Below, piece by piece: positions 23,294-31,633 of a stretch of DNA of 35,488 nucleotides. Positions within the stretch are counted from its first letter, which is position 1; each line of letters begins with the position of its first letter. Both the position numbers and the translations under genes were made by a program. A model generated the notes under the pieces. It did no database searches. It was not told where the DNA came from and worked only from the letters and a program-made list of their open reading frames with translations. Origin of the DNA: Oscillibacter sp. (GTDB lineage: Bacteria; Bacillota; Clostridia; Oscillospirales; Oscillospiraceae); assembly GCA_017446225.1 (NCBI GenBank), contig JAFSRH010000020.1, positions 1 to 35,488 of the forward strand, written 5' to 3'.

Positions 23294-24406
23294 TTATACG
23301 CGGCGGTTCTTCTCCACGACAATCGGGTGAGTCGGATAACCCATCAGGCGGTGGTTTTCCTGAATTTCCACGTTCTTGTCGCCAATGATGCACTCAATGG
23401 CCGCGCCCTTGCGGACCACGGCGTCACGGAAGAGGATACATCCGCGCACGACCGCGCCCTCTTCCACGACCACGCCGGAGAAAAGGATAGAGTTTTCCAC
23501 GGTGCCGGCCACCAGACAACCGTCATTCATCAGGGAATTGACGATATGTCCGCTGGGGGCGACATAGGCGGAGGACTTGTCAACGGCCTTGCCAATGATG
23601 GGGCGGCTGGGGGTAAAGAGGTCCGCGCGGATGTTGGGGTCAAGGAGCTGCATACTGCGGTCATAGTATTCCTGTACGGAACGAATCTGGGCGGCGTAAC
23701 CGTTCCAGATGTACGCCTGAATCTTTAACTGGTCCTTGCGGGCCTGAAGCACGCTTCTGCGCCAGCTGTATTCGTTCCGGGAAGTGCAGTCGTCCACGAC
23801 CTGTTTGAGAAGTTCCGTGGAGATGATGAAGGTATCCAGACCGCGGTGTCCGCGCGGGTGGGCCAAGTGCACGAGCACTTCCATGACGCGGTTGTCCTTA
23901 TCGAGTTCAAAGTACGTGCCATCGTCAATCTCGAAGCAGTCCTCGCCCATGACAACGGTAATGTCGGCTTTGGTCTCCAAATGCTGGGCGAAGATATCGT
24001 TAATGGGCAGGTTGGCGACAAGGTCGCCGTCCGTGAGGACCACGTACTCCTGACGGATGGTGTCCAGATAGGACCGGATCCCGGCGAGGGCCTCCACGTT
24101 GCCGCGGTAGGGCATAAGGGCGCGACTGGAGTCGTAGTTAAACGGGGGCAGGAAGCGCAGGCCGCCGCGCTTGCGGGACAGGTCCCACGCCTTGCCGGTG
24201 CCCAGATGGTCCAGCAGGCTTTGATACTGCCCGTGGGTCACAACGCCGACATCCGTAATGCCCGCGTTGACCATGTTGGACAGGGCGAAGTCCACCGCGC
24301 GGTAACGTCCGCCGAAGGGGATGGACGCCGAACAGCGGGGTCCGACCAGTTCCTTTAAGCCGGCCCGCTCTTCATTGGCAAAGATAATTCCGTGCAGTCC
24401 ATTCAT
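23294..24406 (-). CDS. glgD: Glucose-1-phosphate adenylyltransferase, GlgD (regulatory-type) subunit
   Basis: 370 residues, normal GlgD length. A partner of GlgC in Firmicute ADP-glucose pyrophosphorylase. The N-terminal nucleotidyltransferase core is present ([37 protein letters not shown]) but the canonical GGxGxRL nucleotide loop is replaced by ANEERAGLK, as expected for the non-catalytic subunit. A left-handed beta-helix of hexapeptide repeats ([34 protein letters not shown]) closes the protein. Its ATG overlaps the glgC stop (ATGA at 24403-24406), fitting equal production of the two subunits. Confidence 0.95.
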   Translation of the reverse strand: MNGLHGIIFANEERAGLKELVGPRCSASIPFGGRYRAVDFALSNMVNAGITDVGVVTHGQYQSLLDHLGTGKAWDLSRKRGGLRFLPPFNYDSSRALMPYRGNVEALAGIRSYLDTIRQEYVVLTDGDLVANLPINDIFAQHLETKADITVVMGEDCFEIDDGTYFELDKDNRVMEVLVHLAHPRGHRGLDTFIISTELLKQVVDDCTSRNEYSWRRSVLQARKDQLKIQAYIWNGYAAQIRSVQEYYDRSMQLLDPNIRADLFTPSRPIIGKAVDKSSAYVAPSGHIVNSLMNDGCLVAGTVENSILFSGVVVEEGAVVRGCILFRDAVVRKGAAIECIIGDKNVEIQENHRLMGYPTHPIVVEKNRRV

Positions 24407-25614
24407 TTTCTGGACACCTCCTCACCGTTCTGGCTGAGCATTTTGTTGGCGGCCACCTTGCGGCCCTCCGCCACGTCACAGCCGGGAGCAAGCACCGTCA
24501 GGCCCCATGTCGCCGGGTCGCTTTCCTCCGGACGGGCGCCCACACGGGCATTTTTGCCGATATGGCAGTTTTCGCCGAGAATGGCGTATTCGACTACCGC
24601 GCCCTCCTCGACTTTCGCGCCGGGGAGCAGAACGGAGTAGCTGACCTGTGCGCCCGCGCCCACCGTGACGTTAGGCGAAAGCACCGAGTTTTCGACCTTG
24701 CCGTAAATTTCACAGCCGCGGTTAATGGCGCTGTGCGTGACGGAGGCGGAAGCGTCCACGAACGTGGGCGGCGCGTTGACGGAGCGGGCGTAGATGGGCC
24801 AAGTGGTGTCGATCAGGTCCAGACCGGAAGAGGGGGAGAGCATATCCATATTCGCGTCCCAGAGGGATTCGAGCGTGCCGACATCCTTCCAGTACCCCTT
24901 GAAACGGTAGGCGATGAGCTTTTCCTTGTTGCCCAGCATGGCGGGGATGATGTTCTTGCCGAAGTCGTTTTCAGACTTGGGGTTGGCCTCGTCTTCCGTC
25001 AGGTACTTTCTCATTTCCTTCCACGAGAACACGTAAATACCCATAGACGCCAGATTGCTCTTGGGCTCCTTGGGCTTTTCGGCGAACTCGGTAATATTGT
25101 CCTCTCCGTCCACGCTCATGATACCGAAGCGGGGGGCCTCCGCCCATGGCACTTCCATGACGGAAATCGTGCACACGGCGTTTTTCTCCTTGTGGAGACG
25201 GACCATGTCGGAGTAATCCTGTTTGTAGATATGGTCACCGGAGAGCACGACCACGTAGTCGGGGTCATACATATCAATGAAGCCGATGTTCTGATAGATG
25301 GCGTTGGCGGTACCCTTGTACCAAGAGGCGCCGGTGGCGGTCTGATACGGCGGGAGGATGTGCACGCCGCCGGAGGAGCCGTCCAAGTCCCACGGCTGAC
25401 CACTGCCGATGTAGCTGTTGAGTTCCAGCGGCCGGTACTGCGTCAGGACGCCCACGGTGTCGATACCGGAGTTGATACAGTTGGAGAGGGGAAAATCAAT
25501 GATACGGTACTTGCCGCCGAAGGGGACGGCGGGCTTGGCCACGTTGCTGGTGAGGACGTACAGGCGGCTTCCCTGTCCGCCGGCCAGCAACATGGCGATA
25601 CACTCTTTTTTCAT
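24403..25614 (-). CDS. glgC: Glucose-1-phosphate adenylyltransferase, catalytic subunit
   Basis: 403 residues. It makes ADP-glucose from ATP and glucose-1-phosphate, the committed step of glycogen synthesis. Seen: [15 protein letters not shown] (nucleotide loop), [50 protein letters not shown], and C-terminal hexapeptide repeats ([32 protein letters not shown]). The ATG at 25614 gives the typical [13 protein letters not shown] start and has AAGGAG upstream; the frame is open to 25647. It lies 87 nt after glgB in the same operon and is translationally coupled to glgD. Confidence 0.96.
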   Translation of the reverse strand: MKKECIAMLLAGGQGSRLYVLTSNVAKPAVPFGGKYRIIDFPLSNCINSGIDTVGVLTQYRPLELNSYIGSGQPWDLDGSSGGVHILPPYQTATGASWYKGTANAIYQNIGFIDMYDPDYVVVLSGDHIYKQDYSDMVRLHKEKNAVCTISVMEVPWAEAPRFGIMSVDGEDNITEFAEKPKEPKSNLASMGIYVFSWKEMRKYLTEDEANPKSENDFGKNIIPAMLGNKEKLIAYRFKGYWKDVGTLESLWDANMDMLSPSSGLDLIDTTWPIYARSVNAPPTFVDASASVTHSAINRGCEIYGKVENSVLSPNVTVGAGAQVSYSVLLPGAKVEEGAVVEYAILGENCHIGKNARVGARPEESDPATWGLTVLAPGCDVAEGRKVAANKMLSQNGEEVSRK

Positions 25615-25701
25615 GTTCTTTCCAGCTCCTTTGCCTGATATTATCAATTTATGCGCACGGACCGGAACGCCGCGCGCAGAAATTACGGTTTTACGCGCGC
25701 G

Positions 25702-27690
25702 TTATTCTTCCGGGGCGGCGTTACGGTCCATCTTTCCGGCGATTCTGCGGGGACGGAGGGGACGGGGAGCGGTTTTCCGCTTCTTGGGCAGTTTTCCCAC
25801 GCCGCGCAGGAACACCGCGCCGAACGGCGGAATTTTAATGTTCGCGGAGGCGTCTTTTCCGTGGGAGGGGATGGCTTCCACCGTGACGGGTTCCTTGTCG
25901 TAGAAGTCGCCGCCGCCGTACTCGGGCAGGTCGGTCGTGAACACGGGCACAAACTGCCGGTTGTCCGGTACGCCCACCCGGTAGCCGTCATACCGGTTCG
26001 GGGAGAAGTTCACGGCGCAGAGCAGGTTATGCCCCTGTTTGTCTTTGCGCAGGAAAATGACGACATTGTTCTGGTTGTCGTCCGGCACCAGCCACTCGAA
26101 GCCGGTCCAGTCGAAGTCCACTTCCCAGAGTTCTTTCGTCTTGCGATAGAAGGCGTTCGCCTCTTTGAAAAAGCGGTGCAGTTCCTGATTGCCCTTGTTT
26201 TCGAGCAGGTACCAGTCAAGTTGCTGGTTGGAGTTCCATTCGTGCCACTGGCCGATCTCCGCGCCCATAAAGAGGAGTTTCTTTCCGGGGTGGGCCAGCA
26301 GGTAGGCGTAGAACCCGCGCGTACAACGGAGCTGATTTTCATAATCGCCGGGCATTTTGCCGACAATGGAGCCTTTCATATGCACGACCTCATCATGGGA
26401 GATGGGGAGCACGTAGTTTTCCGAAAAGGCGTACATGAAAGAGAACGTGATGTCCTTATGGTTGTCCTTACGGAACCACGGGTCGAGCTTCAAATAGTGG
26501 CACATGTCATTCATCCAGCCCATGTTCCACTTGAGATTGAAGCCGAGGGCCTCGTTGTTTTCGTCCCCGTCCACGGGCGGATGTGTGACGTTGGGCCACG
26601 CGGTGGACTCTTCCGCAATCATCAGGGCGCTTGGATTGCGTTCAAAGACGATTTTGTTCAGGTTCTGCAAAAATTTGATAGCTTCCAGATTATGGTTCCC
26701 GCCGTACTTGTTCGGCGTCCACGCCCCGCCCTGCCGGTCGTAGTCGAGGTAGAGCATGGAGGCGACCGCGTCCACGCGCAGTCCGTCCACGTGGTACTCT
26801 TCCAGCCAGTAGCGCGCGGAGGAGTAAAGAAAACTGCACACTTCCGGACGGCCGTAGTCGAAAACCCGCGTGCCCCAGCTCGCGTGCTCCCACTTGTTGG
26901 GGTCGGTGTACTCATAGCACGGCGTGCCGTCAAACTCGTAAAGGCCCTGCGCGTCCTTGCAGAAATGGGACGGGACCCAGTCCAAAATGACGGTAATGCC
27001 GTTCTCGTGCATATGGTTGACGAACCACATAAAGTCTTTCGGGGTACCGTAACGGGAGGTGGGGGCAAAGTATCCGGTGCACTGGTAGCCCCACGAATCG
27101 TCAAGGGGATGTTCGGTGACGGGGAGCAGTTCAATAGCCGTATAGCCCATGTCGCGGACATAGGCGGCGAGCTGACGGGCAAGGTCGCGGTAGTCGATGA
27201 AATCGCCGTTGTCGCGCAGACGCCACGAACCCAAGTGCACTTCGTAAATGTTCAGGGGGGACTCGTAGACGGGCTGTTTGTGGCGGCGGGCGCGGAAGGC
27301 GCCGTCCGACCACGGGAAGCCGGAGATGTCGTAAAGTTTACTGGCGGTGGCGGGACGGGTTTCGGTATGGAAACCGTAGGGGTCGGCTTTCAGGCGGGTT
27401 TCGCCGTCTTTCCCGCGGACGGCCAGCTTGTAGGTGTCGAACTCTTTCAGGCCGGGAATGAAGCCCTCCCAGAGTTCGCCGTTGCGTTTCAGGGGGTTGG
27501 CGGATTCGTCCCAGTTGTTGAACTCGCCCACAATGGACACGCCCTGCGCGCGCGGCGCCCACGTACGGAAGCGCCAGCCGCGGGTTCCGTTACGCGTTTC
27601 GGGATGCGCGCCGAAGTAGCGCCATCCATCGGTCAGAATGCCCTCGTGGAAGCGCTGCTGCTCGTTTTTTTTCGCTACAGTTTTTTCCAT
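25702..27690 (-). CDS. glgB: 1,4-alpha-glucan branching enzyme (GH13, CBM48)
   Basis: 662 residues. It cuts alpha-1,4 chains and re-attaches them as alpha-1,6 branches. An N-terminal CBM48 (about 38-110, RFRTWAPRAQGVSIVGEFNNW) leads into a GH13 barrel with IELLPVTEHP, nucleophile Asp307 (GLRVDAVASM), acid Glu360 (MIAEESTAW) and LPISHDEVVH. The C-terminal beta domain ends near 630, followed by about 28 mostly basic residues (KKRKTAPRPLRPRR). I start at the ATG at 27690: AGGAGAAAGGAA lies just upstream, and the predicted promoter is inside the open frame that runs on to 27960. First gene of glgBCDAP. Confidence 0.96.
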   Translation of the reverse strand: MEKTVAKKNEQQRFHEGILTDGWRYFGAHPETRNGTRGWRFRTWAPRAQGVSIVGEFNNWDESANPLKRNGELWEGFIPGLKEFDTYKLAVRGKDGETRLKADPYGFHTETRPATASKLYDISGFPWSDGAFRARRHKQPVYESPLNIYEVHLGSWRLRDNGDFIDYRDLARQLAAYVRDMGYTAIELLPVTEHPLDDSWGYQCTGYFAPTSRYGTPKDFMWFVNHMHENGITVILDWVPSHFCKDAQGLYEFDGTPCYEYTDPNKWEHASWGTRVFDYGRPEVCSFLYSSARYWLEEYHVDGLRVDAVASMLYLDYDRQGGAWTPNKYGGNHNLEAIKFLQNLNKIVFERNPSALMIAEESTAWPNVTHPPVDGDENNEALGFNLKWNMGWMNDMCHYLKLDPWFRKDNHKDITFSFMYAFSENYVLPISHDEVVHMKGSIVGKMPGDYENQLRCTRGFYAYLLAHPGKKLLFMGAEIGQWHEWNSNQQLDWYLLENKGNQELHRFFKEANAFYRKTKELWEVDFDWTGFEWLVPDDNQNNVVIFLRKDKQGHNLLCAVNFSPNRYDGYRVGVPDNRQFVPVFTTDLPEYGGGDFYDKEPVTVEAIPSHGKDASANIKIPPFGAVFLRGVGKLPKKRKTAPRPLRPRRIAGKMDRNAAPEE

Positions 27691-27792
27691 ACAGTTCCTT
27701 TCTCCTCTCCCTCCGGCAGCGTACGGGGCGGCCGTGTCGCGGCGGAGGACCCCGTTTTCCGGCAGTAAATGGGACCATAAAAAAACTATTCT

Positions 27793-27822
27793 ATTATAAC
27801 GCCTTTTTGGTAAAATCGTCAA
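27793..27822 (-). promoter_or_regulatory. Main promoter of the glycogen operon
   Basis: On the minus strand: TTGACG (27822-27817), 18-bp spacer, TATAAT (27798-27793). Transcription should begin near 27786, about 95 nt before the glgB start. Confidence 0.85.
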
Positions 27823-27844
27823 GCGGAGTTCTTGTCGAAAACAG

Positions 27845-27868
27845 AGGGAAATTTTGTTGATTTTCCCT
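27845..27868. repeat. Inverted repeat upstream of the glycogen promoter
   Basis: AGGGAAA (27845-27851) and TTTCCCT (27862-27868), 10 nt apart, about 22 bp upstream of the -35. It could be a regulator site, or a weak terminator for the hydrolase gene that ends at 27914. Confidence 0.4.
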
Positions 27869-27913
27869 AAAAACGCGCCCGGATTCCGGTTGCCGATTTT
27901 ACATGGAGCAAAT

Positions 27914-28537
27914 TTACCCGCGGAAGCGTTGGGCCGGGGCGCACAGGTCGAGGAAGGCACGGAAGAGACGCGGTCCGGCCGGCCCGGGCAGACGTTCCGG
28001 GTGCCACTGGACCCCCCAGACGGGAAGGCGTTCGTGCCGGATGGCCTCTATGACGCCGTCCGGCGCCCACTGTTCGGCCCGCAGGGCGTTTCCGGGGCGG
28101 TCCACGGCCTGATGATGGGAGCTGTTGACGTGTCCGGCGTTGAGGTCCGCGAAGATTCCCGGCGCGCTCCGCACGGGGTGTACGCGGTCCGCGCCGTCCG
28201 TCCGCGCGTGCCCGGGGACGTCCTGAAAGAGCGTGCCGCCGAAAAAGACGTTGATACTCTGCATTCCCCGGCAGATCCCCAGCACGGGCTTCCCCAAGGT
28301 TGTAAAGCGGTCGAGCAAGTCCAGCTCAAGGGCGTCCCGGACGGGGTCGAGGTCCCGGGCGGCCGTGTTCGGCTGTCCGTAACGCCACGGCTCCATATCG
28401 CCGCCGCCGGGAAGCAGTAACGCCGAACACGCTTCCGGCGTACCGTGGAAACACGCCCGCCCTCCGGCGCGTTCCACCGCCCGGACATAGTTCCGGTACT
28501 TCCGTTCGTCCCCGATGATCCATACCGTGGGCGTCAT
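27914..28537 (-). CDS. Class-I glutamine-amidotransferase-like hydrolase (peptidase C26 type)
   Basis: 207 residues, slightly short. The triad of the C26 gamma-glutamyl hydrolase family is present: nucleophile Cys89 in GICRGMQSINV, His179 and Glu181 in GVQWHPE; LLLPGGGD at 41-47 and NSSHHQAV at 138-145 are also typical of PuuD-like gamma-glutamyl-GABA hydrolases. The N-terminal part (WIIGDERKYRNYVRAVERAG) is compact. No putrescine-pathway genes are near, so the real substrate is open. The gene starts 75 nt after the HAD gene; AGGAGGAGG is present, but a 12-bp palindrome (28538-28549) lies between it and the ATG. Confidence 0.85.
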   Translation of the reverse strand: MTPTVWIIGDERKYRNYVRAVERAGGRACFHGTPEACSALLLPGGGDMEPWRYGQPNTAARDLDPVRDALELDLLDRFTTLGKPVLGICRGMQSINVFFGGTLFQDVPGHARTDGADRVHPVRSAPGIFADLNAGHVNSSHHQAVDRPGNALRAEQWAPDGVIEAIRHERLPVWGVQWHPERLPGPAGPRLFRAFLDLCAPAQRFRG

Positions 28538-28549
28538 GGCGGATCCGCC
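28538..28549 (-). promoter_or_regulatory. Palindrome between ribosome site and start codon
   Basis: GGCGGATCCGCC is a perfect 12-bp palindrome touching the ATG of the hydrolase gene and overlapping the end of AGGAGGAGG. If folded in the mRNA it would hide or shift the ribosome site. Confidence 0.4.
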
Positions 28550-28612
28550 TCCTCCTGAGAGTCTCCATTGTCAAACAGTATACGCCGGGAGAGGGGGAAA
28601 GTATCCCGGATT

Positions 28613-29455
28613 TTAAAAACGTTGGTCGAGAATGTCAATGATGTCGGCAATCGCGCCGCGGGAACAGTCGCCCACGATCGTGGCGCCGCAGTCCCGGACG
28701 GCCTGTACGCAGTTGGACGGCGCGAAGCCTTCCGCCGCCGCCTGTAACATAGAAATGTCGTTGGCCTCGTCCCCGGCGCAGTAGACGCGCTCCCGCGCAA
28801 TGCCCAGATGTTCCGCCAGACGTAAGACCATATTCCCCTTTGTCGCGCCTTTGGCCGTGACTTCCAAAAGGGTCCGGGCCGTGAAAAAGACTTCACATTC
28901 CGCGGTCCAGTTCCGCGCAAGAAGCGCTTCTTCTATTTGTTCCAACGTCTCGTGCTCGTCCTCAAACATCATTTTGAGAACCGGGCGCGGGATGTCCGAC
29001 ACCGCCGCCCGTTCCCGTACCGGCACGCGGGTAATCCGTTCGTGCAGGCGCGTGTACTGATTCGGGCGCACGGCGTAGACCATGTCGCGGGTGTCGTAGA
29101 GTTCCAGTCCGGCGGAAGGGAACCGCGACAGGATTTCCTCCGCGCGATCGGGGACGCCGTCCGGCAGGGCCAGAATGTCGGTATAGGTACGCGTACGGAA
29201 ATCGTAGAGCGCCGCGCCGTTCGCGACCACAAAGGGCGCGTTACACGGAATGTCCGCCGCGAAATTGCGGATGGACGGCACCGCGCGCCCCGTGGAGACG
29301 GTAAACGTCCCGCCGTTGCCCATGAAATAGTCGAGGGCCTCCAAGTTGCGCGGCGGTATCGTGGGCGCGGGACTGCCCGACAGAAACGCCGTCTCTGTGT
29401 TTAAAAGCGTGTTATCGTAATCACTTGCGAGCAGTACCCCGGTAAATTTTGCCAT
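28613..29455 (-). CDS. Cof-type HAD-superfamily phosphatase
   Basis: 280 residues. A cytosolic sugar-phosphate or cofactor phosphatase of the Cof/IIB group. Seen: the DxDxT motif in ASDYDNTLLN (nucleophile Asp12, acid Asp14), VSTGRAVPS (motif II), a cap domain in the middle, KGATKGNMVLRLAEHLGI (motif III lysine) and CAGDEANDISML (motif IV). The frame is open back to 29578 inside ricT, but the ATG at 29455 has GAGGAGGGG 4 nt upstream, and that site overlaps the ricT stop, so the two are coupled. Substrate unknown. Confidence 0.92.
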   Translation of the reverse strand: MAKFTGVLLASDYDNTLLNTETAFLSGSPAPTIPPRNLEALDYFMGNGGTFTVSTGRAVPSIRNFAADIPCNAPFVVANGAALYDFRTRTYTDILALPDGVPDRAEEILSRFPSAGLELYDTRDMVYAVRPNQYTRLHERITRVPVRERAAVSDIPRPVLKMMFEDEHETLEQIEEALLARNWTAECEVFFTARTLLEVTAKGATKGNMVLRLAEHLGIARERVYCAGDEANDISMLQAAAEGFAPSNCVQAVRDCGATIVGDCSRGAIADIIDILDQRF

Positions 29456-29466
29456 ATCGCCCCTCC

Positions 29467-30588
29467 TCAGCGGTTCGGACGGTTCTTCCGGTTGTTCCTG
29501 TACCACGGTTTCCGGCGCCGTTTGGCGTCTCCTTCCGCGCCCGCGCGTTCCGGCGCGGGTTTCCCGGGCTTGTTCCATGTCTCTTCCTTCCGGGCCTCCC
29601 GCCGGGGTTCGACCGGCTTCCGCGGACGGTTCGGACGGGGATTCCGGGGCGTCCCTTCCGCCGGACGTTCCTCCGGCCAGTTCAGTTCCCGCCCGGAAAG
29701 GAACGGGTCCTCCTCCCGGCGCTCCTCCACGTAGCGCGGCGGCGGCGCGGGAATGTCGATACCGTTCCGGTTGCCCTTGCCGTTGCGAAGAAGCAGAATT
29801 TCCGAACAGCGGTACGTTTTCAGGTGTTCCGGGTCGCTGTCCAGACTGACCCGTACCGTCTCGCGCAACAGGTCCACCGATTTCACGTTTCCGGGTCCGT
29901 CCGGCGTCTGCACGAACGACTCCGCCTTTGGGAGCCGCCGCGATGCCTCCTCATAGGCGAACTGTTCATATTTCAGACAGCACATCAGCCGCCCGCACGC
30001 CCCGGAAATTTTAGCGGGGTTCAGGCTCAGATTCTGCGTCTTGGCCATCTTGATCGACACCGGCAGAAAATTCGTCAGGAACTGGCAGCAGCACAACGGA
30101 CGGCCACAGATACCCAGTCCGCCGATCATGCGCGCCTCGTCCCGTACGCCAATCTGACGCAGTTCGATCCGGCTGTGGAACACCGAAGCCAAATCCCGTA
30201 CCAGCGCGCGGAAGTCAACGCGTCCGTCTGCGGTAAAAAAGAAGATGAGCTTGTTTCCCTCGAAAGAAATGGACACGCGGACCAGCTTCATTTCCAGACC
30301 GTGGGCGGCTATGCGTTCCTCTCCAATGCGGAACGCCTCCCGCTCCCGGTTCCGGTTCCATTCCAGAATTCGCCGGTCCTCGTCCGTGGCCAGACGAAGA
30401 ACCGCGCTCAGCGGACGCGTTTCCTCCCCATCGGCAATCGGCCGGTTTCCGCGGGTACAAATGGCGAATTCAAGTCCCTGCGTGGTCTCCACAATGACTT
30501 CCTGCCCAACGCCGACGCGCAGTCCGCCGGGGTCAAAGTCATAATTCCGGCTTCCGTTCGGAAACCGGACGCTGATCATCTCGCTCAA
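29467..30588 (-). CDS. ricT: PSP1/RicT-family protein with a long basic disordered tail
   Basis: 373 residues; the family is normally about 275. RicT (YaaT) works with RicA and RicF in a complex that helps RNase Y process mRNAs in Bacillus and carries Fe-S clusters. The PSP1 core covers residues 1-265, with the conserved cysteines Cys161, 166, 167, 168 (GICGRPLCCCQF) and Cys198, 203, 204 (ACGRLMCC). From about 275 on, the sequence is rich in Pro, Arg, Glu and Asn and ends in a very basic KRRRKPWYRNNRKNRPNR. Its ATG overlaps the holB stop (ATGA at 30585-30588). This holB-ricT order is known from other Firmicutes. Confidence 0.93.
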   Translation of the reverse strand: MSEMISVRFPNGSRNYDFDPGGLRVGVGQEVIVETTQGLEFAICTRGNRPIADGEETRPLSAVLRLATDEDRRILEWNRNREREAFRIGEERIAAHGLEMKLVRVSISFEGNKLIFFFTADGRVDFRALVRDLASVFHSRIELRQIGVRDEARMIGGLGICGRPLCCCQFLTNFLPVSIKMAKTQNLSLNPAKISGACGRLMCCLKYEQFAYEEASRRLPKAESFVQTPDGPGNVKSVDLLRETVRVSLDSDPEHLKTYRCSEILLLRNGKGNRNGIDIPAPPPRYVEERREEDPFLSGRELNWPEERPAEGTPRNPRPNRPRKPVEPRREARKEETWNKPGKPAPERAGAEGDAKRRRKPWYRNNRKNRPNR

Positions 30589-31451
30589 AACAATCCCTCC
30601 AATTCCGCGGCGAGCGCGCCGAGCACGTGCCCCACGCCGACCGGCGCGTTACAGTCGCGGCAGTACGCGCCGAACCTGTCCAGCGCGAAGGCGAGCCGCT
30701 TTTTGTCCAGACGTTCCGCCAGATGGCGCGCGACCGTGCGGTATTCCTCCGGGGCCTCCCGGCCGTACAGACGAAACAGCGCGGCGGCGAACGCCCCCTG
30801 ACACCACGCCAACAGCTCCTGTAACTCCGCGCGGTCCCATTTTTTCTTGTCGGCCTCCAGCCTTACGCACATCTCGGCCACGGCCCCCCGGCCCTGCGCC
30901 ACCCGCCGACACAGTTCCTCGCCCCGCGCGGCAATGACGTTCCGGGGCGCGGCCTGCGCGCTTTGCAATTTCAGCTCCACACAGCGGGAGCGGAGCGTCC
31001 GCAACACCGCCGACACGTTCTCCGCGCAAAATACGAACGCCGCGTAGGGCGGCCCTTCCTCCACGACCTTCAGTAAAATGTTCTGGTCCGTCACGGTCAA
31101 CAGGGAACAGTCCGGGAAGATATAGACCTTCCGCGCGCCCTCGTTCGGACGAATCCAAGCGTCCGAACGCGCGTTACGCACCGCTTCCGCCGACAGGGAC
31201 TTGTGCTCGTTGTCCCGCACCGTGATGACGTCCGGGTGAATGTCGCGGAGCGTCTTTCGGCAACCAACGCAGACCCCGCACGGACGCCCGGTCCCGGACG
31301 CGCACTCGTACGCGGCGGCGGCGTAGCGGGCCAACGCCGGCAGATTGCCGTTACCCGTCAACAGGAGCGCGTGGGAGAGCGTCCCGCGCGCGGCGGCGTC
31401 CCGGATTTGCCGCGCCGCCGGGGTCCCTGATACCGCCTCAAATCCGTCCAT
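30585..31451 (-). CDS. holB: DNA polymerase III delta' subunit
   Basis: 288 residues. A clamp-loader subunit that helps load the sliding clamp during replication. Seen: SHALLLTGNGNLPALAR in the P-loop position (degenerate, as usual for delta'), a four-cysteine zinc module (Cys50, 58, 61, 64), HPDVITV, KVYIFPDCSLLTVTDQNILLK, and LRTLRSRCVEL (the SRC motif). I start it at the ATG at 31451, with GGGAGG about 8 nt upstream; the frame is open to 31499, just beside the -10 box. First gene of holB-ricT-HAD. Confidence 0.93.
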   Translation of the reverse strand: MDGFEAVSGTPAARQIRDAAARGTLSHALLLTGNGNLPALARYAAAAYECASGTGRPCGVCVGCRKTLRDIHPDVITVRDNEHKSLSAEAVRNARSDAWIRPNEGARKVYIFPDCSLLTVTDQNILLKVVEEGPPYAAFVFCAENVSAVLRTLRSRCVELKLQSAQAAPRNVIAARGEELCRRVAQGRGAVAEMCVRLEADKKKWDRAELQELLAWCQGAFAAALFRLYGREAPEEYRTVARHLAERLDKKRLAFALDRFGAYCRDCNAPVGVGHVLGALAAELEGLF

Positions 31452-31497
31452 AACGCGCCCTCCCGCACAAGTTCCGCCGTCCGCTTTTGTCGCTCTC

Positions 31498-31527
31498 AAT
31501 ATACCAGAAACGTTTCCGCGCTGTCAA
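31498..31527 (-). promoter_or_regulatory. Promoter of holB-ricT with palindrome in the spacer
   Basis: On the minus strand: TTGACA (31527-31522), 18-bp spacer, extended -10 TGG-TATATT (31503-31498). The spacer holds the 10-bp palindrome GAAACGTTTC (31507-31516), where a bound repressor would block RNA polymerase. Confidence 0.75.
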
Positions 31528-31561
31528 CCGCTTTTCCGAAATTTGCTCCGATCCGCCCGTA

Positions 31562-31590
31562 TTGACTTTCCCCCTTTGCCGTATTATAAT
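31562..31590 (+). promoter_or_regulatory. Sigma-A promoter of the alcohol dehydrogenase gene
   Basis: TTGACT (31562-31567), 17-bp spacer, TATAAT (31585-31590). Start near 31597. It lies back to back with the holB promoter. Confidence 0.85.
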
Positions 31591-31600
31591 CAACGCGTTG
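31591..31600. promoter_or_regulatory. Operator candidate at the alcohol dehydrogenase start site
   Basis: CAACGCGTTG is a perfect 10-bp palindrome with a central CG, directly after the -10 box and over the predicted start site. The central CG is typical of LacI-family sites; it does not match the Rex consensus. Confidence 0.5.
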
Positions 31601-31633
31601 TTGACCATCACTGGAAAATGGAGGAGTTTTATT

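Noticed and set aside
24562-25638. 358-codon frame opposite glgC
   Set aside because: Shadow of glgC with the same composition bias and no start signals.
25651-27768. 705-codon open frame on the plus strand opposite glgB
   Set aside because: GlgB is certain on the other strand; GC-rich third positions remove stop codons opposite real genes. No ribosome site, repetitive Val/Gly/Arg/His composition.
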